Source of the DNA: Mycolicibacterium sp. S2-37
GTDB lineage: Bacteria > Actinomycetota > Actinomycetes > Mycobacteriales > Mycobacteriaceae
Assembly (NCBI RefSeq): GCF_017352375.1
Contig: NZ_JAFEVR010000008.1
Span: 186,001 to 250,000, forward strand
Direction of reading: 5' to 3'
DNA length: 64,000 nt
Both the position numbers and the translations under genes were made by a program. The notes under the pieces were generated by a model. It saw only the letters and a program-made list of their open reading frames with translations. It made no database searches and was not told where the DNA came from. Of the stretch, positions 26,968 to 35,692 are shown piece by piece (position 1 is the first letter of the stretch; each line of letters begins with the position of its first letter).

Positions 26968-27770
26968 GAGCCGAACTCCGCAGTGAGTTCGTCGGTGAGG
27001 GCGCGTGCGGCCTTGGCGCCAGCGGTCATCCACTGCCGGTCGGAGCCGTAGACCTGCAACCGCACGCCCGCCCGCGTCATCGCGCGGGCATGGTCGGGGT
27101 GAAAGACGGCGCCGGCCAACACTTTGTCGTGCGCGCGTGCTGCCGCGGCGATCGTCTCGACCGCAGACATGGTCGCTACCGCGCCGATTCCTTTGAGCGC
27201 TCCCCGGTGTGAGCCGTCGGTCACTGCGCCGATCCCCAGCGCCAGATCGATCGGACCGACGAACAGTCCGTCGACGCCGGGAGTGGCGGCGATCGCGTCG
27301 ACCTCGGCCAGCCCCTGGGCGGTCTCGATCATCACGAGCAGGAGGGGACCATCGTGCGGGGTGAAACCGTCACCGGCAGTGGTTTGGACCGGTCCGTACG
27401 AGCGCTCGCCGTGCGGCGGGTAGCGCATCGCCGACGCGGCGGCGGCCGCCTCGGCGGCGGTGCTGACCATCGGCACGATCACTCCGGCGGCGCCGAGGTC
27501 GAGCGCCCGCATGAGCTGCCACGGCTCGTTGGCCGGGACGCGGATCAGGACGGGTTTGTCGTGCAGCGCGGCGGCGCGCAGCATCGGCAGCACCGAGCCG
27601 AGATCGGCCGAGCCGTGCTGACAGTCGATGACGAGGTAGTCGAGATCGAGTTTGGCGAGCGCCTCGACGGCATGCGGATCGGTGAGGGTCACCCACGGAC
27701 CGGTGGTGACCGTGCGCTCGGCGAGCGCCCGCCAGACGGGCGACTTCGATGGTGCCTCAGGTTCGCTCAC
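26964..27770 (-). CDS. HpcH/HpaI-family aldolase
   Basis: A 268-residue class II pyruvate aldolase-type TIM barrel. VIDCQHGSAD carries the catalytic His, VMIETAQGL the metal-binding Glu, and GLFVGPIDLALG the metal-binding Asp. Such enzymes cleave or form 4-hydroxy-2-oxo acids, giving pyruvate or a related 2-oxo acid and an aldehyde. It starts at GTG 27770, overlapping the hydrolase gene by 14 nt, and overlaps the dehydrogenase gene by 4 nt. The tight coupling supports one pathway. Confidence 0.88.
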   Translation of the reverse strand: MSEPEAPSKSPVWRALAERTVTTGPWVTLTDPHAVEALAKLDLDYLVIDCQHGSADLGSVLPMLRAAALHDKPVLIRVPANEPWQLMRALDLGAAGVIVPMVSTAAEAAAAASAMRYPPHGERSYGPVQTTAGDGFTPHDGPLLLVMIETAQGLAEVDAIAATPGVDGLFVGPIDLALGIGAVTDGSHRGALKGIGAVATMSAVETIAAAARAHDKVLAGAVFHPDHARAMTRAGVRLQVYGSDRQWMTAGAKAARALTDELTAEFGS

Positions 27771-28764
27771 GGTGCTCCTTTGTAACGGCTGCCAGCAGGC
27801 GGGCCGGGGTGGTGACGAGGATCTGGTTCAGGTCGGCCTCGGAGACGCCGGCCTCGCGCAGTGTCGGCACCACCTCGGTGGGAATGAAGGTCGGTGTCCA
27901 GTTCGGGTGCTGTGCGACGTAGTCGGCGTCGAGCCAGTCGGTGTGCAGCATCGCGTCGTGGGAGACCACGATGCGGTCGGCGTAGCCCTGGCCGCACAGA
28001 TCGGCGATCACCGCGACGCGTTCCTCCGTCGACGCTGCCCCGGGGAGGTCGTAGCCGAACCGGTCGGACGCGATCGTCGCCCCGGTGTCCATGACGGCCT
28101 TGAGGTAGTCGGTGTCGGTGGTGTCGCCGCTGTGCCCGATGATCACCCGGGTGAGGTCGACTCCCTCGGCGGCGAACAGCTCGAGTTGTTCGAGCCCGCC
28201 ACGGGTGTGCGGGTCGGAGTGCGTGGTGATCGGCACGCCGGTCTCGCGGGCGGCGATCGCGGAGGCCCGTAGCAGCCCCTTCGAGCCGCGGGTCACACCG
28301 TCAGGTCCGGTCACACACTTGATGATTCCGGCGTGCACCCCGGTGCTGCCGATGCCGTCGACGATGTCGGCGACGAAGACGTCGACGTAGAAGTTGCCGC
28401 CCCGCGCGCGGGCCAGTCCCTGGCGGATCTCGAAGGTCTTCGACGGCAGGTCCTCGGTGTAGAACCCGGTCGCGACGACGATGTTGAGGTCGACGCGCTC
28501 GTTGATCTCGACCAGGCTGGGGATGTCGCGGTCGTGGCCGAAGACGGTGACGTCGACGATGGTGTCGATGCCCGCGTCCTTGACCTGACGCAAGCGCGCG
28601 ACGGCGGCATCGATGGCCGCCGCCCTGCCGTCGGGGAAGGCCAGCTCCGGACGGTCGTTGGCCAGCGCCGCGGATACGGCGAACACATGCTCGTGCATCA
28701 GCGTGCGTCCGAGGTCGGCTGTGGACCGCTGCCCCCGGACGGTGGCGACCGCGCCGGTGGTCAC
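27757..28764 (-). CDS. Phosphotriesterase-family amidohydrolase (lactonase-like)
   Basis: A 335-residue TIM-barrel metal hydrolase of the phosphotriesterase family. HEH (His24, His26), the lysine in GIIKCVTG that is carboxylated in relatives, THSDPHT, IGHSGDTTD and VVSHDAM supply the expected binuclear metal site. Relatives are lactonases more often than organophosphate hydrolases. The GTG start at 28764 overlaps the P450 stop by 4 nt. In this operon it may open a lactone made after P450 oxidation, giving the hydroxy acid for the aldolase and dehydrogenase. That pathway order is inference. Confidence 0.85.
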   Translation of the reverse strand: MTTGAVATVRGQRSTADLGRTLMHEHVFAVSAALANDRPELAFPDGRAAAIDAAVARLRQVKDAGIDTIVDVTVFGHDRDIPSLVEINERVDLNIVVATGFYTEDLPSKTFEIRQGLARARGGNFYVDVFVADIVDGIGSTGVHAGIIKCVTGPDGVTRGSKGLLRASAIAARETGVPITTHSDPHTRGGLEQLELFAAEGVDLTRVIIGHSGDTTDTDYLKAVMDTGATIASDRFGYDLPGAASTEERVAVIADLCGQGYADRIVVSHDAMLHTDWLDADYVAQHPNWTPTFIPTEVVPTLREAGVSEADLNQILVTTPARLLAAVTKEHRERT

Positions 28765-30011
28765 GATGGATCCGCGAGTCGGTGGATGCGCACGGGCAGA
28801 GTGTCCCAGCCCGTCTGGAAGCTGGAGGCACTGCGCACGGCCGCGTCGTCGTCGAAGTCGAACTCCTCGACCGCGGAGAGGAACTCCTGCAGGATCACCC
28901 GGCCTTCCATCTTGGCCAGATGCATCCCCATGCAGAAGTGTCCGCCGTGACCGAAGGCCAGCGTCCGCTTCATCGGTCGGTCCCACCGGAAGGTGTCGGG
29001 GTCGGGGAACTCGCGGGGGTCGCGCTGGGCCGACTGGATGAGGAAGATGATGCGCTGCCCCGGAGTCAGACGATGACCTTGGATCTCGACCGGTGCGGTC
29101 ACCGTGCGCGAGAACCATTGCGCGGGGCCGCAATAGCGGGACATCTCGTCGAAGGCAACGGACGTGGTGGCCGCCAGGTCGGCGCGTACGGCGGCGAGCT
29201 GGTCGGGGTTCTTGGTCAGCTCCCACAGCCCGTGGGAGGTCACCTTGGGCACGGTCTCGACGCCGCCGATCAGCGGCACCACCAGTTGGGCGGCCACCTC
29301 ATGGTCGGACAGTGACCGGCCCTCGAACACCGCATTGATGGCGCCGTCGACGAACGGGTGCTCGCCGTCCGCCCCGGCCTCGCGTCGCCGTGCGACCGCA
29401 AGGTGCGCGGCGCGACTGATCCGCTTCAGACCGTCCAGGGGATCCAGGCCGAGATCCGCGTTGCCGATGGCCGCCGACGACTCGTTGATGGCGTCGCGCA
29501 GATCACCGGCCATCTCGGTCGGCAGGCCCGCGAGGTGGCACATGGTGCGGGCGGTCCACAATCCGAACACCACGGGCAGATTGAACTCGCCCTGGGCCAG
29601 CACGCCGGGCAGGTCGGCGCGCACCATGTCGCGGAACCAGTCCTCCAGCCGCGCCACCGGCCGCGGCCGGAACGGCTGGTTGATGAATCCGCGCAACCGG
29701 CCCTGATGGGGCTGATCGATCCGGGTGAAGCCGCCGACGGGCTGCAGCGGCAGCGGCGGCACCGGCCCGTCGTTGCGCACGAGCATCTCGGCGCGCGTCG
29801 GCACGGTGCCCTCGCGGGCCTCGAACGGCAGCTCGGGGTTGCCGAGCATGTCGTAGACGTCCTGGAAACGCGACACCACCCACATGTCGTAGGCCTCGAC
29901 GTAGTACAGGGGGTGCTCATCGCGCAGCCACGCGTAGTAGGGGTAGGGATCGGAGAGGCACTCGGCCGAGAACGGGTCGTACTGCGTGATCGCCGCATCA
30001 GGTGCGCACAT
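28761..30011 (-). CDS. Cytochrome P450
   Basis: A 416-residue P450. The heme-binding motif FGHGGHFCMG has Cys360, the I-helix motif is LIGGVETV (the usual Gly-Gly-x-Glu/Asp-Thr pattern), and a Glu-x-x-Arg core is present. ATG 30011 is preceded by GGAGGG at good spacing; the earlier in-frame ATG is not. It is the first gene of a five-gene operon with lactonase, aldolase, dehydrogenase and TetR. It needs ferredoxin and a reductase, which are not encoded here. Substrate unknown. Confidence 0.92.
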   Translation of the reverse strand: MCAPDAAITQYDPFSAECLSDPYPYYAWLRDEHPLYYVEAYDMWVVSRFQDVYDMLGNPELPFEAREGTVPTRAEMLVRNDGPVPPLPLQPVGGFTRIDQPHQGRLRGFINQPFRPRPVARLEDWFRDMVRADLPGVLAQGEFNLPVVFGLWTARTMCHLAGLPTEMAGDLRDAINESSAAIGNADLGLDPLDGLKRISRAAHLAVARRREAGADGEHPFVDGAINAVFEGRSLSDHEVAAQLVVPLIGGVETVPKVTSHGLWELTKNPDQLAAVRADLAATTSVAFDEMSRYCGPAQWFSRTVTAPVEIQGHRLTPGQRIIFLIQSAQRDPREFPDPDTFRWDRPMKRTLAFGHGGHFCMGMHLAKMEGRVILQEFLSAVEEFDFDDDAAVRSASSFQTGWDTLPVRIHRLADPS

Positions 30012-30027
30012 CGACGTCGCCCTCCGT

Positions 30028-30049
30028 TTCACTGAACGTGTTCAGTGAA
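30028..30049. promoter_or_regulatory. TetR-type operator upstream of the P450 operon
   Basis: Two perfect 10-bp arms, TTCACTGAAC and GTTCAGTGAA, are separated by GT. This long dyad lies 17-38 nt upstream of the P450 start and faces the divergent sulfur-acquisition genes. Its form suits a TetR-family repressor, most simply the one at 25437-26003. Confidence 0.7.
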
Positions 30050-30092
30050 GTCTGTCGGACCACGACCGGCGGGGTCAACCCCCGTCCGTTGA

Positions 30093-30497
30093 CTCCGCGT
30101 CCACGAGAGTGCGTGGCGAGGCCTTCGACTCGCGCTGAATCAAACGGGTGACCTCGCCGGTCACAGCGGCAACGATTTCGCAGTGACTCGTGTGATCCGT
30201 TTCAACGCGTTCGACACGAAGCCCCGCATCGTGGGTTCGGGCGCGACCGTGGCCGACACCCTGCAGGAGTGGGTCGAGGAGACCGATGCCGACGGCTTCA
30301 ACCTGGCCCATGCGATCACGCCGGGATCGTTCGCCGACTTCGTGGAGCACGTGGTGCCGGTGCTGACCGCGCGCGGCGCGTACCAGTCGTACGCGCCGGG
30401 GACGTTGCGCAACAAGCTGCTCGGCCGCGGTGACCGGCTGCCCGAGGAACACCGCGGCGCCCGCTACCGCGTATCCCAACCCACTACCGGCCGATAG
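30093..30497 (+). pseudogene. C-terminal remnant of an NtaA/DszA-family flavin monooxygenase
   Basis: The open frame encodes only the C-terminal end of an NtaA/SnaA/DszA-family monooxygenase: TVADTLQEWVEETDADGF, NLAHAITPGSFADFV and YAPGTLRNKLLG match the last 90 or so residues of proteins that are normally about 440-450 residues long. The frame upstream is closed by TGA at 30090-30092 and the flavin-binding barrel is missing. A GTG at 30183 could still start a 104-residue fragment. It lies 8 nt before the SsuD-like gene, so a complete monooxygenase probably once headed this operon and lost its 5' part. Confidence 0.75.
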
Positions 30498-30505
30498 GAG
30501 CATCC

Positions 30506-31675
30506 ATGACCGTTCAGCTGCACTGGTTCCTGCCGACCTACGGCGACAGCCGGCTGATCGTCGGCGGTGGACACGGTATGCCCGCCGGTGCCGCGCACGG
30601 CGACCGTGACGCGTCGATCGACTATCTCGGATCGATCGTGCGCGCCGCCGAATCGTTCGGGTTCACCGGAGCGCTGATCCCGACGGGCGCCTGGTGTGAG
30701 GACGCCTTCATCACCGCCGCGCTCCTCGCCAGGGAGACGACGTCGCTGGCGTTCCTGGTCGCGTTCCGCCCTGGGCTGGTCAGCCCGACGCTGTCGGCGC
30801 AGATGGCGGCGACCTTCGCCCGCCACGCCCCGGGGCGCATCCTGCTCAACGTCGTCGTCGGCGGCGAAGCCCACGAGCAGCGCGCATTCGGCGACCACCT
30901 GGACAAGGACGGCCGTTACCAGCGCTGCGACGAATTCCTCGACGTCGTGCGCAGGCTGTGGGCCGGCCAGACCGTGACAGTGAACGGTGAGCACATCCGG
31001 GTCGAGGAGGCGACGATACCGACATTGCCGAATCCGGTGCCGCCCCTGTACTTCGGTGGCAGCTCCGCGGCGGCGGGTCCGGTGGCGGCCAAACACGCCG
31101 ACGTCTACCTCACCTGGGGTGAGCCGCCGGCGGCGGTGAGCGAGAAGATCGAGTGGATCCGCAAGCTGGCCGCCGACGAGGGCCGCCCGGTGCGCTTCGG
31201 TATCCGGCTGCACACCATCTCCCGAGACACCGCCGACGAGGCGTGGGCGCAGGCCGACAGGCTGATCGCCGCGCTGGACGAGGACACCGTCCGCAACGCC
31301 CAGAAGGGGTTGCACCGCAGCGACTCCGAGGGGCAGAAGCGGATGCTGGCGTTGCACGAGGAGAACCGCCGCAGCGGCAGCTGGCGCGATGCCCGCACGC
31401 TGGAGGTCGCCCCGAACCTGTGGGCCGGTGTCGGCCTGGTGCGGGGCGGCGCGGGCACGGCGTTGGTGGGCAGCCACCAGGATGTCGCCGACCGCATCGC
31501 CGAGTACGCGGAGATCGGAATCGACGAGTTCATCTTCTCGGGCTATCCGCATCTGGAGGAGCTGTTCTGGTTCGGCGAAGGTGTGGTGCCGATCCTGCGC
31601 GAGCGCGGGTTGTTCGAGGGTGGGCGTTCGTCGGCGGCGCCGGCGGCCATTCCGTTCATCGGCGCGACGAGGTGA
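30506..31675 (+). CDS. LLM-class flavin-dependent monooxygenase, alkanesulfonate (SsuD) type
   Basis: A 389-residue luciferase-like monooxygenase very close to the SsuD pattern: WFLPTYGDSR at the N-terminus, GALIPTGAWCEDAF with the conserved active-site Cys, and FLVAFRPGLVSPTL. SsuD uses FMNH2 and oxygen to cleave alkanesulfonates to aldehyde and sulfite. ATG 30506 is preceded by a weak GATAGGAG site. The stop overlaps the SfnB-like gene (GTGA). No FMN reductase or sulfonate ABC transporter is next to it. Dimethyl-sulfone monooxygenase (SfnG) is an alternative reading. Confidence 0.85.
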   Translation: MTVQLHWFLPTYGDSRLIVGGGHGMPAGAAHGDRDASIDYLGSIVRAAESFGFTGALIPTGAWCEDAFITAALLARETTSLAFLVAFRPGLVSPTLSAQMAATFARHAPGRILLNVVVGGEAHEQRAFGDHLDKDGRYQRCDEFLDVVRRLWAGQTVTVNGEHIRVEEATIPTLPNPVPPLYFGGSSAAAGPVAAKHADVYLTWGEPPAAVSEKIEWIRKLAADEGRPVRFGIRLHTISRDTADEAWAQADRLIAALDEDTVRNAQKGLHRSDSEGQKRMLALHEENRRSGSWRDARTLEVAPNLWAGVGLVRGGAGTALVGSHQDVADRIAEYAEIGIDEFIFSGYPHLEELFWFGEGVVPILRERGLFEGGRSSAAPAAIPFIGATR

Positions 31676-32874
31676 CCCGCATCGCCTCAGCCGTCGAGGC
31701 CCTGTCCGTGGCGGCGAAGCTGTCCGACGAGTTCTCGGCCGAGGCGTCGGTGCGCGACGCACAGCGTCAGCTGCCGCATGATCAGGTCAAGGCGCTGAAA
31801 GAGTCCGGGCTGCTGGCCGTCACGGTGCCGATCCGGCTCGGCGGTATCGAGTCCCCGGCATCGGCGTTGGCCGAGGTGTTCCGGTTGATCTCACACGCCG
31901 ATCCGTCACTGGGCCAGATCCCGCACTCGCACTTCGTGTTCCTGGAGGCGCTGCGGCTGCAGGGCACCGCCAGTCAGCAGGCGTACTTCTTCCGCCAGGT
32001 GCTCGACGGGGCGATGTTCGCCAACGCGCAGTCCGAGCGGGGACCACATCCGATCAACGTCGACACCACGACCCTGACCGCGCAGCGTTCCGGTGACTTC
32101 GTGCTGTCCGGCCGCAAGTTTTACTCCACGGGTGCGCTGTTCGCCGACTGGCTGGTGGTGCGGGCGTCCCTGGCGGATGGTCCGGGCCTGGTACCGACCG
32201 CGACGACACCGAAGGTGCTGGCATTCGTCCCGCGCGACGCGCACGGTGTCGGGGTCGTCGACGACTGGGACGGCATGGGCCAGCGCACCACCGCATCGGG
32301 GACGGTGAGTCTGGACGACGTCGCGGTGCCGTCGGAACACGTGGTGCCGTTCTCCCCGATCTTCGCGCGTCCGACGACCTACGGTGCGCGAGCTCAGCTG
32401 TTGCACAGCGCCATCGACGTCGGCATCGCGACCGGGGCGCTGGCGGTGGGGGTGCGGCAGGTCGAGCGGGCCAGGCCGCACTTCGAGGCGTCGGTGGCCA
32501 AGGCATCCGACGATCCGACGCTGATCCAGGCCGCCGGCGAGCTGACCGTCACCGTGCGGGCCGCGCAGGCGCTGCTGGCCGACGCGGGCCGCGTGGTCGA
32601 CGCCGCCACCGCCGATCCGACCGACGAGTCCACCACCGCGGCGTCGATCGCGGTCGCCGTCGCGAAGGTGGCGGCGGTGCGGGCATCACTCGAGGCGTCG
32701 AACACGCTGTTCGAATTGGGCGGCACCCGAAGCGCTTCCGCGTCGGGGAACCTGTCCCGCTACTGGCGTGACGCCCGCACCCATACGCTGCACGACCCGG
32801 TCCGCTGGAAGTTGCAGCACATCGGCCGCCACACCCTGTCAGGTGCGCGACCGCCGCGGCACGGCCAGATCTAG
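31672..32874 (+). CDS. SfnB-family acyl-CoA-dehydrogenase-like sulfur acquisition oxidoreductase
   Basis: A 400-residue acyl-CoA-dehydrogenase-fold flavoprotein. The C-terminal DPVRWKLQHIG and PPRHG, FYSTGALFADW, and the N-terminal LRLGG-type region follow the SfnB/DszC branch of flavin monooxygenases used for organosulfur compounds rather than true beta-oxidation enzymes. The GTG start overlaps the SsuD-like gene by 4 nt. Together they point to release of sulfur from sulfones or sulfonates during sulfate starvation. Its stop overlaps the convergent PE-PPE gene stop (CTAG). Confidence 0.85.
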   Translation: MTRIASAVEALSVAAKLSDEFSAEASVRDAQRQLPHDQVKALKESGLLAVTVPIRLGGIESPASALAEVFRLISHADPSLGQIPHSHFVFLEALRLQGTASQQAYFFRQVLDGAMFANAQSERGPHPINVDTTTLTAQRSGDFVLSGRKFYSTGALFADWLVVRASLADGPGLVPTATTPKVLAFVPRDAHGVGVVDDWDGMGQRTTASGTVSLDDVAVPSEHVVPFSPIFARPTTYGARAQLLHSAIDVGIATGALAVGVRQVERARPHFEASVAKASDDPTLIQAAGELTVTVRAAQALLADAGRVVDAATADPTDESTTAASIAVAVAKVAAVRASLEASNTLFELGGTRSASASGNLSRYWRDARTHTLHDPVRWKLQHIGRHTLSGARPPRHGQI

Positions 32875-33719
32875 GGCGTCGGCGGGGCGGGCGCCGGCAT
32901 CGGTCGTTGGTAGGCGGATTCGACGATCGGCCGCAGCTCCGCGTCTTCGGCGATCTTCGACGCGTCATTCGTCCACTTCGCGGTCACCAGCGGCAGGTAG
33001 TACGTCGCAGGGGCGCCGAGGATGTAGGTCGCGTTGCCCTCCTGGAACGTCTTGTTGCCCGGGTCGTTGAGACCGATATTGCTGTAATTTGTATGGACGC
33101 TCTTCAACTCGCCTTTGCCACCGACCGATTGAGACGCGCTGCGGTTCTTGACGGCCGTTTGATTCGACAGATCGTTCGGGCAGTCGGCGAAATAGTCGTA
33201 CTGGCGGGCGATCACCTTGACCGTGTATGGCGTGTCGTCGGGAAATCCGTTCCCGCCGTAGGCGGCGACACATCCGCTGTCAGGGACGTTCGCACACCCG
33301 TTGTACTTGCTCTCCAGATCGCCGGTCATCACGAACGTCACCGTCGTCGGGTCGATGTCACTGGTGGGGCCGTATTCGCGGAGCCACGCGTCCGCCACCT
33401 GGGCGCCCATGCTGTGACCGGCCACGATCTTCTTACCGGGATACTGGTGGAGCATGTCGTCGAGCTTCTCGATACCTGTGCGAACGTTGCCGGCGGCGGG
33501 AAAGTTGTTGTACGGCACCTTGACCACTTCGTTGGGTGCCGCGAACAACTCCCCCCGTAGCCACGTCGGCGACATGGGGTTGAACGCGGGCGCCAAGGTC
33601 AGCACCGTAGCCCCACCCGGTCCCGGCGCCGCCTGCGACGGAGCCGGTACGGACAGCCCTGCCGCGAAAATTGTCGTCGCAATGACCGATGCAATTCCCA
33701 TTCGACGTCTCGATGCCAT
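32871..33719 (-). CDS. Secreted PE-PPE-domain alpha/beta hydrolase
   Basis: A 282-residue protein with a Sec signal peptide (residues 1-30, cleavage after PSQA) and the PE-PPE serine-hydrolase domain without any PE or PPE N-terminus. The nucleophile elbow is AGHSMGAQ (Ser103). It is probably exported and acts on esters at the cell envelope, as cutinase-like PE-PPE hydrolases do. A Pro-rich tail (PMPAPAPPTP) ends the protein. It stands alone, preceded by a 123-nt rather AT-rich region that contains no recognisable gene. Confidence 0.87.
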   Translation of the reverse strand: MASRRRMGIASVIATTIFAAGLSVPAPSQAAPGPGGATVLTLAPAFNPMSPTWLRGELFAAPNEVVKVPYNNFPAAGNVRTGIEKLDDMLHQYPGKKIVAGHSMGAQVADAWLREYGPTSDIDPTTVTFVMTGDLESKYNGCANVPDSGCVAAYGGNGFPDDTPYTVKVIARQYDYFADCPNDLSNQTAVKNRSASQSVGGKGELKSVHTNYSNIGLNDPGNKTFQEGNATYILGAPATYYLPLVTAKWTNDASKIAEDAELRPIVESAYQRPMPAPAPPTP

Positions 33720-33842
33720 TCTCTTCCCCTTTTCAACTAATGGTGTTGGGTCCGGGAACAGCTAAACAGTCAACGCGATTTCAATTTGCTGGGCAGCAGA
33801 TTCGACGCAGAATCGACACAGTTCTGAGGCTTGCTCGACTCC

Positions 33843-34805
33843 CTAAATTCCCCGCAGCCTGCGCACCCGGTCAGCGATCGCCTGCCGCGACACCGCCGCG
33901 CCGGGGGCAACCGCCTCGAATCCGTGCGGGCAGCCGGGGTGCACGTGCAGTTCGGTCGGCACACCGGCGGCGGCGAGGCGGCGGGCGTACCCGACGTCCT
34001 CGTCGCGGAAGATGTCCAGATCCCCGGTGTCGATGTAGGTGGGCGGCAGACCGGCCAGGTCCGCCATCCGCGCCGGGGCGGCGTATGGCGACACCTCCGA
34101 GCCGCCCGCCCCCTCGCCGAGCAGCGCAGACCATCCGGTGATGTTGTCGTCGTAGTTCCAGAACAGCAGTTCCGGCGGTAGGTGCGGGTCCGGACGGGTG
34201 GTGCGGTCGTCGAGCATCGGATAGATCAACAACTGCAACGCAATCGACGGGCCGCCGCGGTCGCGGGCCAGCAGCGCGACACCGGCCGCGAGACCACCAC
34301 CGGCGCTGTCGCCGGCCACGGCGATCCTGCCGGCATCGACACCCAGGGTGGCGGCCCGGTCGGCGAGCCACTGCAGGGTGGCGTAGCAGTCCTCCACCGG
34401 CGTCGGATCCTGGTGCTCCGGTGCCACCCGGTAGTCGACGGTCAGCGCGGGCATGCCGGAGGCGGCGACGTACTCGCGCACGATCAGGTCGTAGAGAGCG
34501 CCGACGTGCTCCATGGCGAGGATCATGCCGCCGCCGTGCAGGTACACCCACGCGCTGCCGGGCAGGGCCGTCTCGGTCGGCCGGTACCATCGCAGCGGCA
34601 GTTCAGCGCCGTCGGAGGTGGTCAGTGTGTGCTCGTCGACGGCGACGCCGGGCACCGCCGGGCGGGTCGCCGCGATCGTCTCGAACAACGCCGTCGAGTT
34701 GAGGCGTCGGGTGAGGACATCCCCGCGCGCGGGCTCTTCGGCGGGGTCCGGGCCGGCCAATGCGCCCATGGCCACGGCGATTTCGGGATCGATGGTCAGT
34801 GCCAT
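33843..34805 (-). CDS. Alpha/beta hydrolase of the hormone-sensitive-lipase (Lip) family
   Basis: A 320-residue esterase. LHGGGM (HGGG 90-93) forms the oxyanion hole and GDSAGGG (Ser167) the nucleophile; DIFRDEDVGYA and CPHGFE hold the expected Asp and His. This is the HSL/type IV esterase family, the group of mycobacterial LipN/LipH-like enzymes. No signal peptide is visible, so it is probably cytoplasmic or cell-wall associated. It hydrolyses short to medium acyl esters. It precedes the AhpD-like gene on the same strand by 26 nt of spacing in the opposite order, so both could belong to one transcript. Confidence 0.88.
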   Translation of the reverse strand: MALTIDPEIAVAMGALAGPDPAEEPARGDVLTRRLNSTALFETIAATRPAVPGVAVDEHTLTTSDGAELPLRWYRPTETALPGSAWVYLHGGGMILAMEHVGALYDLIVREYVAASGMPALTVDYRVAPEHQDPTPVEDCYATLQWLADRAATLGVDAGRIAVAGDSAGGGLAAGVALLARDRGGPSIALQLLIYPMLDDRTTRPDPHLPPELLFWNYDDNITGWSALLGEGAGGSEVSPYAAPARMADLAGLPPTYIDTGDLDIFRDEDVGYARRLAAAGVPTELHVHPGCPHGFEAVAPGAAVSRQAIADRVRRLRGI

Positions 34806-34831
34806 ACCCCACCCTAGGACGATTGGGGCTG

Positions 34832-35287
34832 CTACGGCCGCACGGTGTGCCGGCTGAGGATCGACACGCGGTTGAACGCGTTGATGGTGGCGGCCACCCA
34901 GATGACGGCGGACAGCTCGTCCTCGTCGAGAACGTCACGGGCGCGGGCGTATTCGTCGTCGGCGGTGTCGTGGCCGGGTAGCGTGGTGGTGATCTCGGCC
35001 AGCCGCAGGGCGGCCTGTTCACGTTCGTCGAAGAGCTCGGTGTCTCGCCAGACCGACACGGTGGCAAGTTGTTTCGCGGTCACGCCGGCCTCGCCGGCGC
35101 GGCGGTGGTGGACGTCGAGGCACGACGCGCAGCCGTTGAGCTGGGAGACCCGGATGTTGACGAGTTCGACCAGGCTGCGGGGAAGGCCGGTCTCCTCGGC
35201 GAGTGCGGTGACCGTGGTCGAGACGCCGACCAACGCCTTGTAGGCCTTGGGTGACTGCTTGTCGATGTGCACGTGCCGGGTGTCCAT
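34832..35287 (-). CDS. AhpD/carboxymuconolactone-decarboxylase-family protein
   Basis: A 151-residue all-helical protein with NGCASCLDVHHRRA, that is Cys53-x-x-Cys56 and His60, the redox motif of AhpD-like alkylhydroperoxidases. It may reduce peroxides or act as a disulfide reductase. The ATG at 35287 was chosen because family homology starts at once (MDTRHVHID); the frame continues upstream only as antisense of other genes. It lies directly upstream of the esterase gene on the same strand. Confidence 0.88.
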   Translation of the reverse strand: MDTRHVHIDKQSPKAYKALVGVSTTVTALAEETGLPRSLVELVNIRVSQLNGCASCLDVHHRRAGEAGVTAKQLATVSVWRDTELFDEREQAALRLAEITTTLPGHDTADDEYARARDVLDEDELSAVIWVAATINAFNRVSILSRHTVRP

Positions 35288-35321
35288 CGAGCGATGGTAT
35301 GCGGCAGTGCGGTTCAGCGTG

Positions 35322-35546
35322 TCAGCAGACGGTGCCGACGATGATCGCCGACGCCACCAGCCCGATGATGAAGGCGATGGTCGACTGGCCCAGCACCATC
35401 GCCCCGACCACGCCGACGACACCGAGGAAGAAGATCGTGGTGAGCAGGACCGTCTGGATCGTGTGGTGATCAGCCGGCTTGGCACGCCGCGCAGCAGCCG
35501 GCGCGGCGGAAACCGGAGTGAGCGAACCGTCGTTGACCGCGTCCAT
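35322..35546 (-). CDS. Small two-helix membrane protein
   Basis: A 74-residue protein starting at ATG 35546 behind GAAGGG. The first 30 residues are polar with Ala/Arg/Lys, and residues 33-74 form two hydrophobic helices (TVLLTTIFFLGVVGVVGAMV and FIIGLVASAIIVGTV). I do not recognise a named family. Such small membrane proteins are common and conserved in mycobacteria. It is probably an independent gene or co-transcribed with the AhpD-like gene 34 nt downstream. Confidence 0.65.
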   Translation of the reverse strand: MDAVNDGSLTPVSAAPAAARRAKPADHHTIQTVLLTTIFFLGVVGVVGAMVLGQSTIAFIIGLVASAIIVGTVC

Positions 35547-35692
35547 GTTCCAGCCCTTCTGTGGTCGTCGACACAATCTAAACCGATCGTGAGCCGGATC
35601 ACAAGATCAACGTGGAAACACGCGTTGTCATATTCACCGGCTGTACTGCGGAATCCGTTGAGCAGGCGTGATGCGTATGGGACCATCTGCGC

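Noticed and set aside
27757..29226. Phosphotriesterase frame extended 154 residues upstream
   Set aside because: The extension overlaps the P450 gene on the same strand in another frame; family homology begins at GTG 28764.
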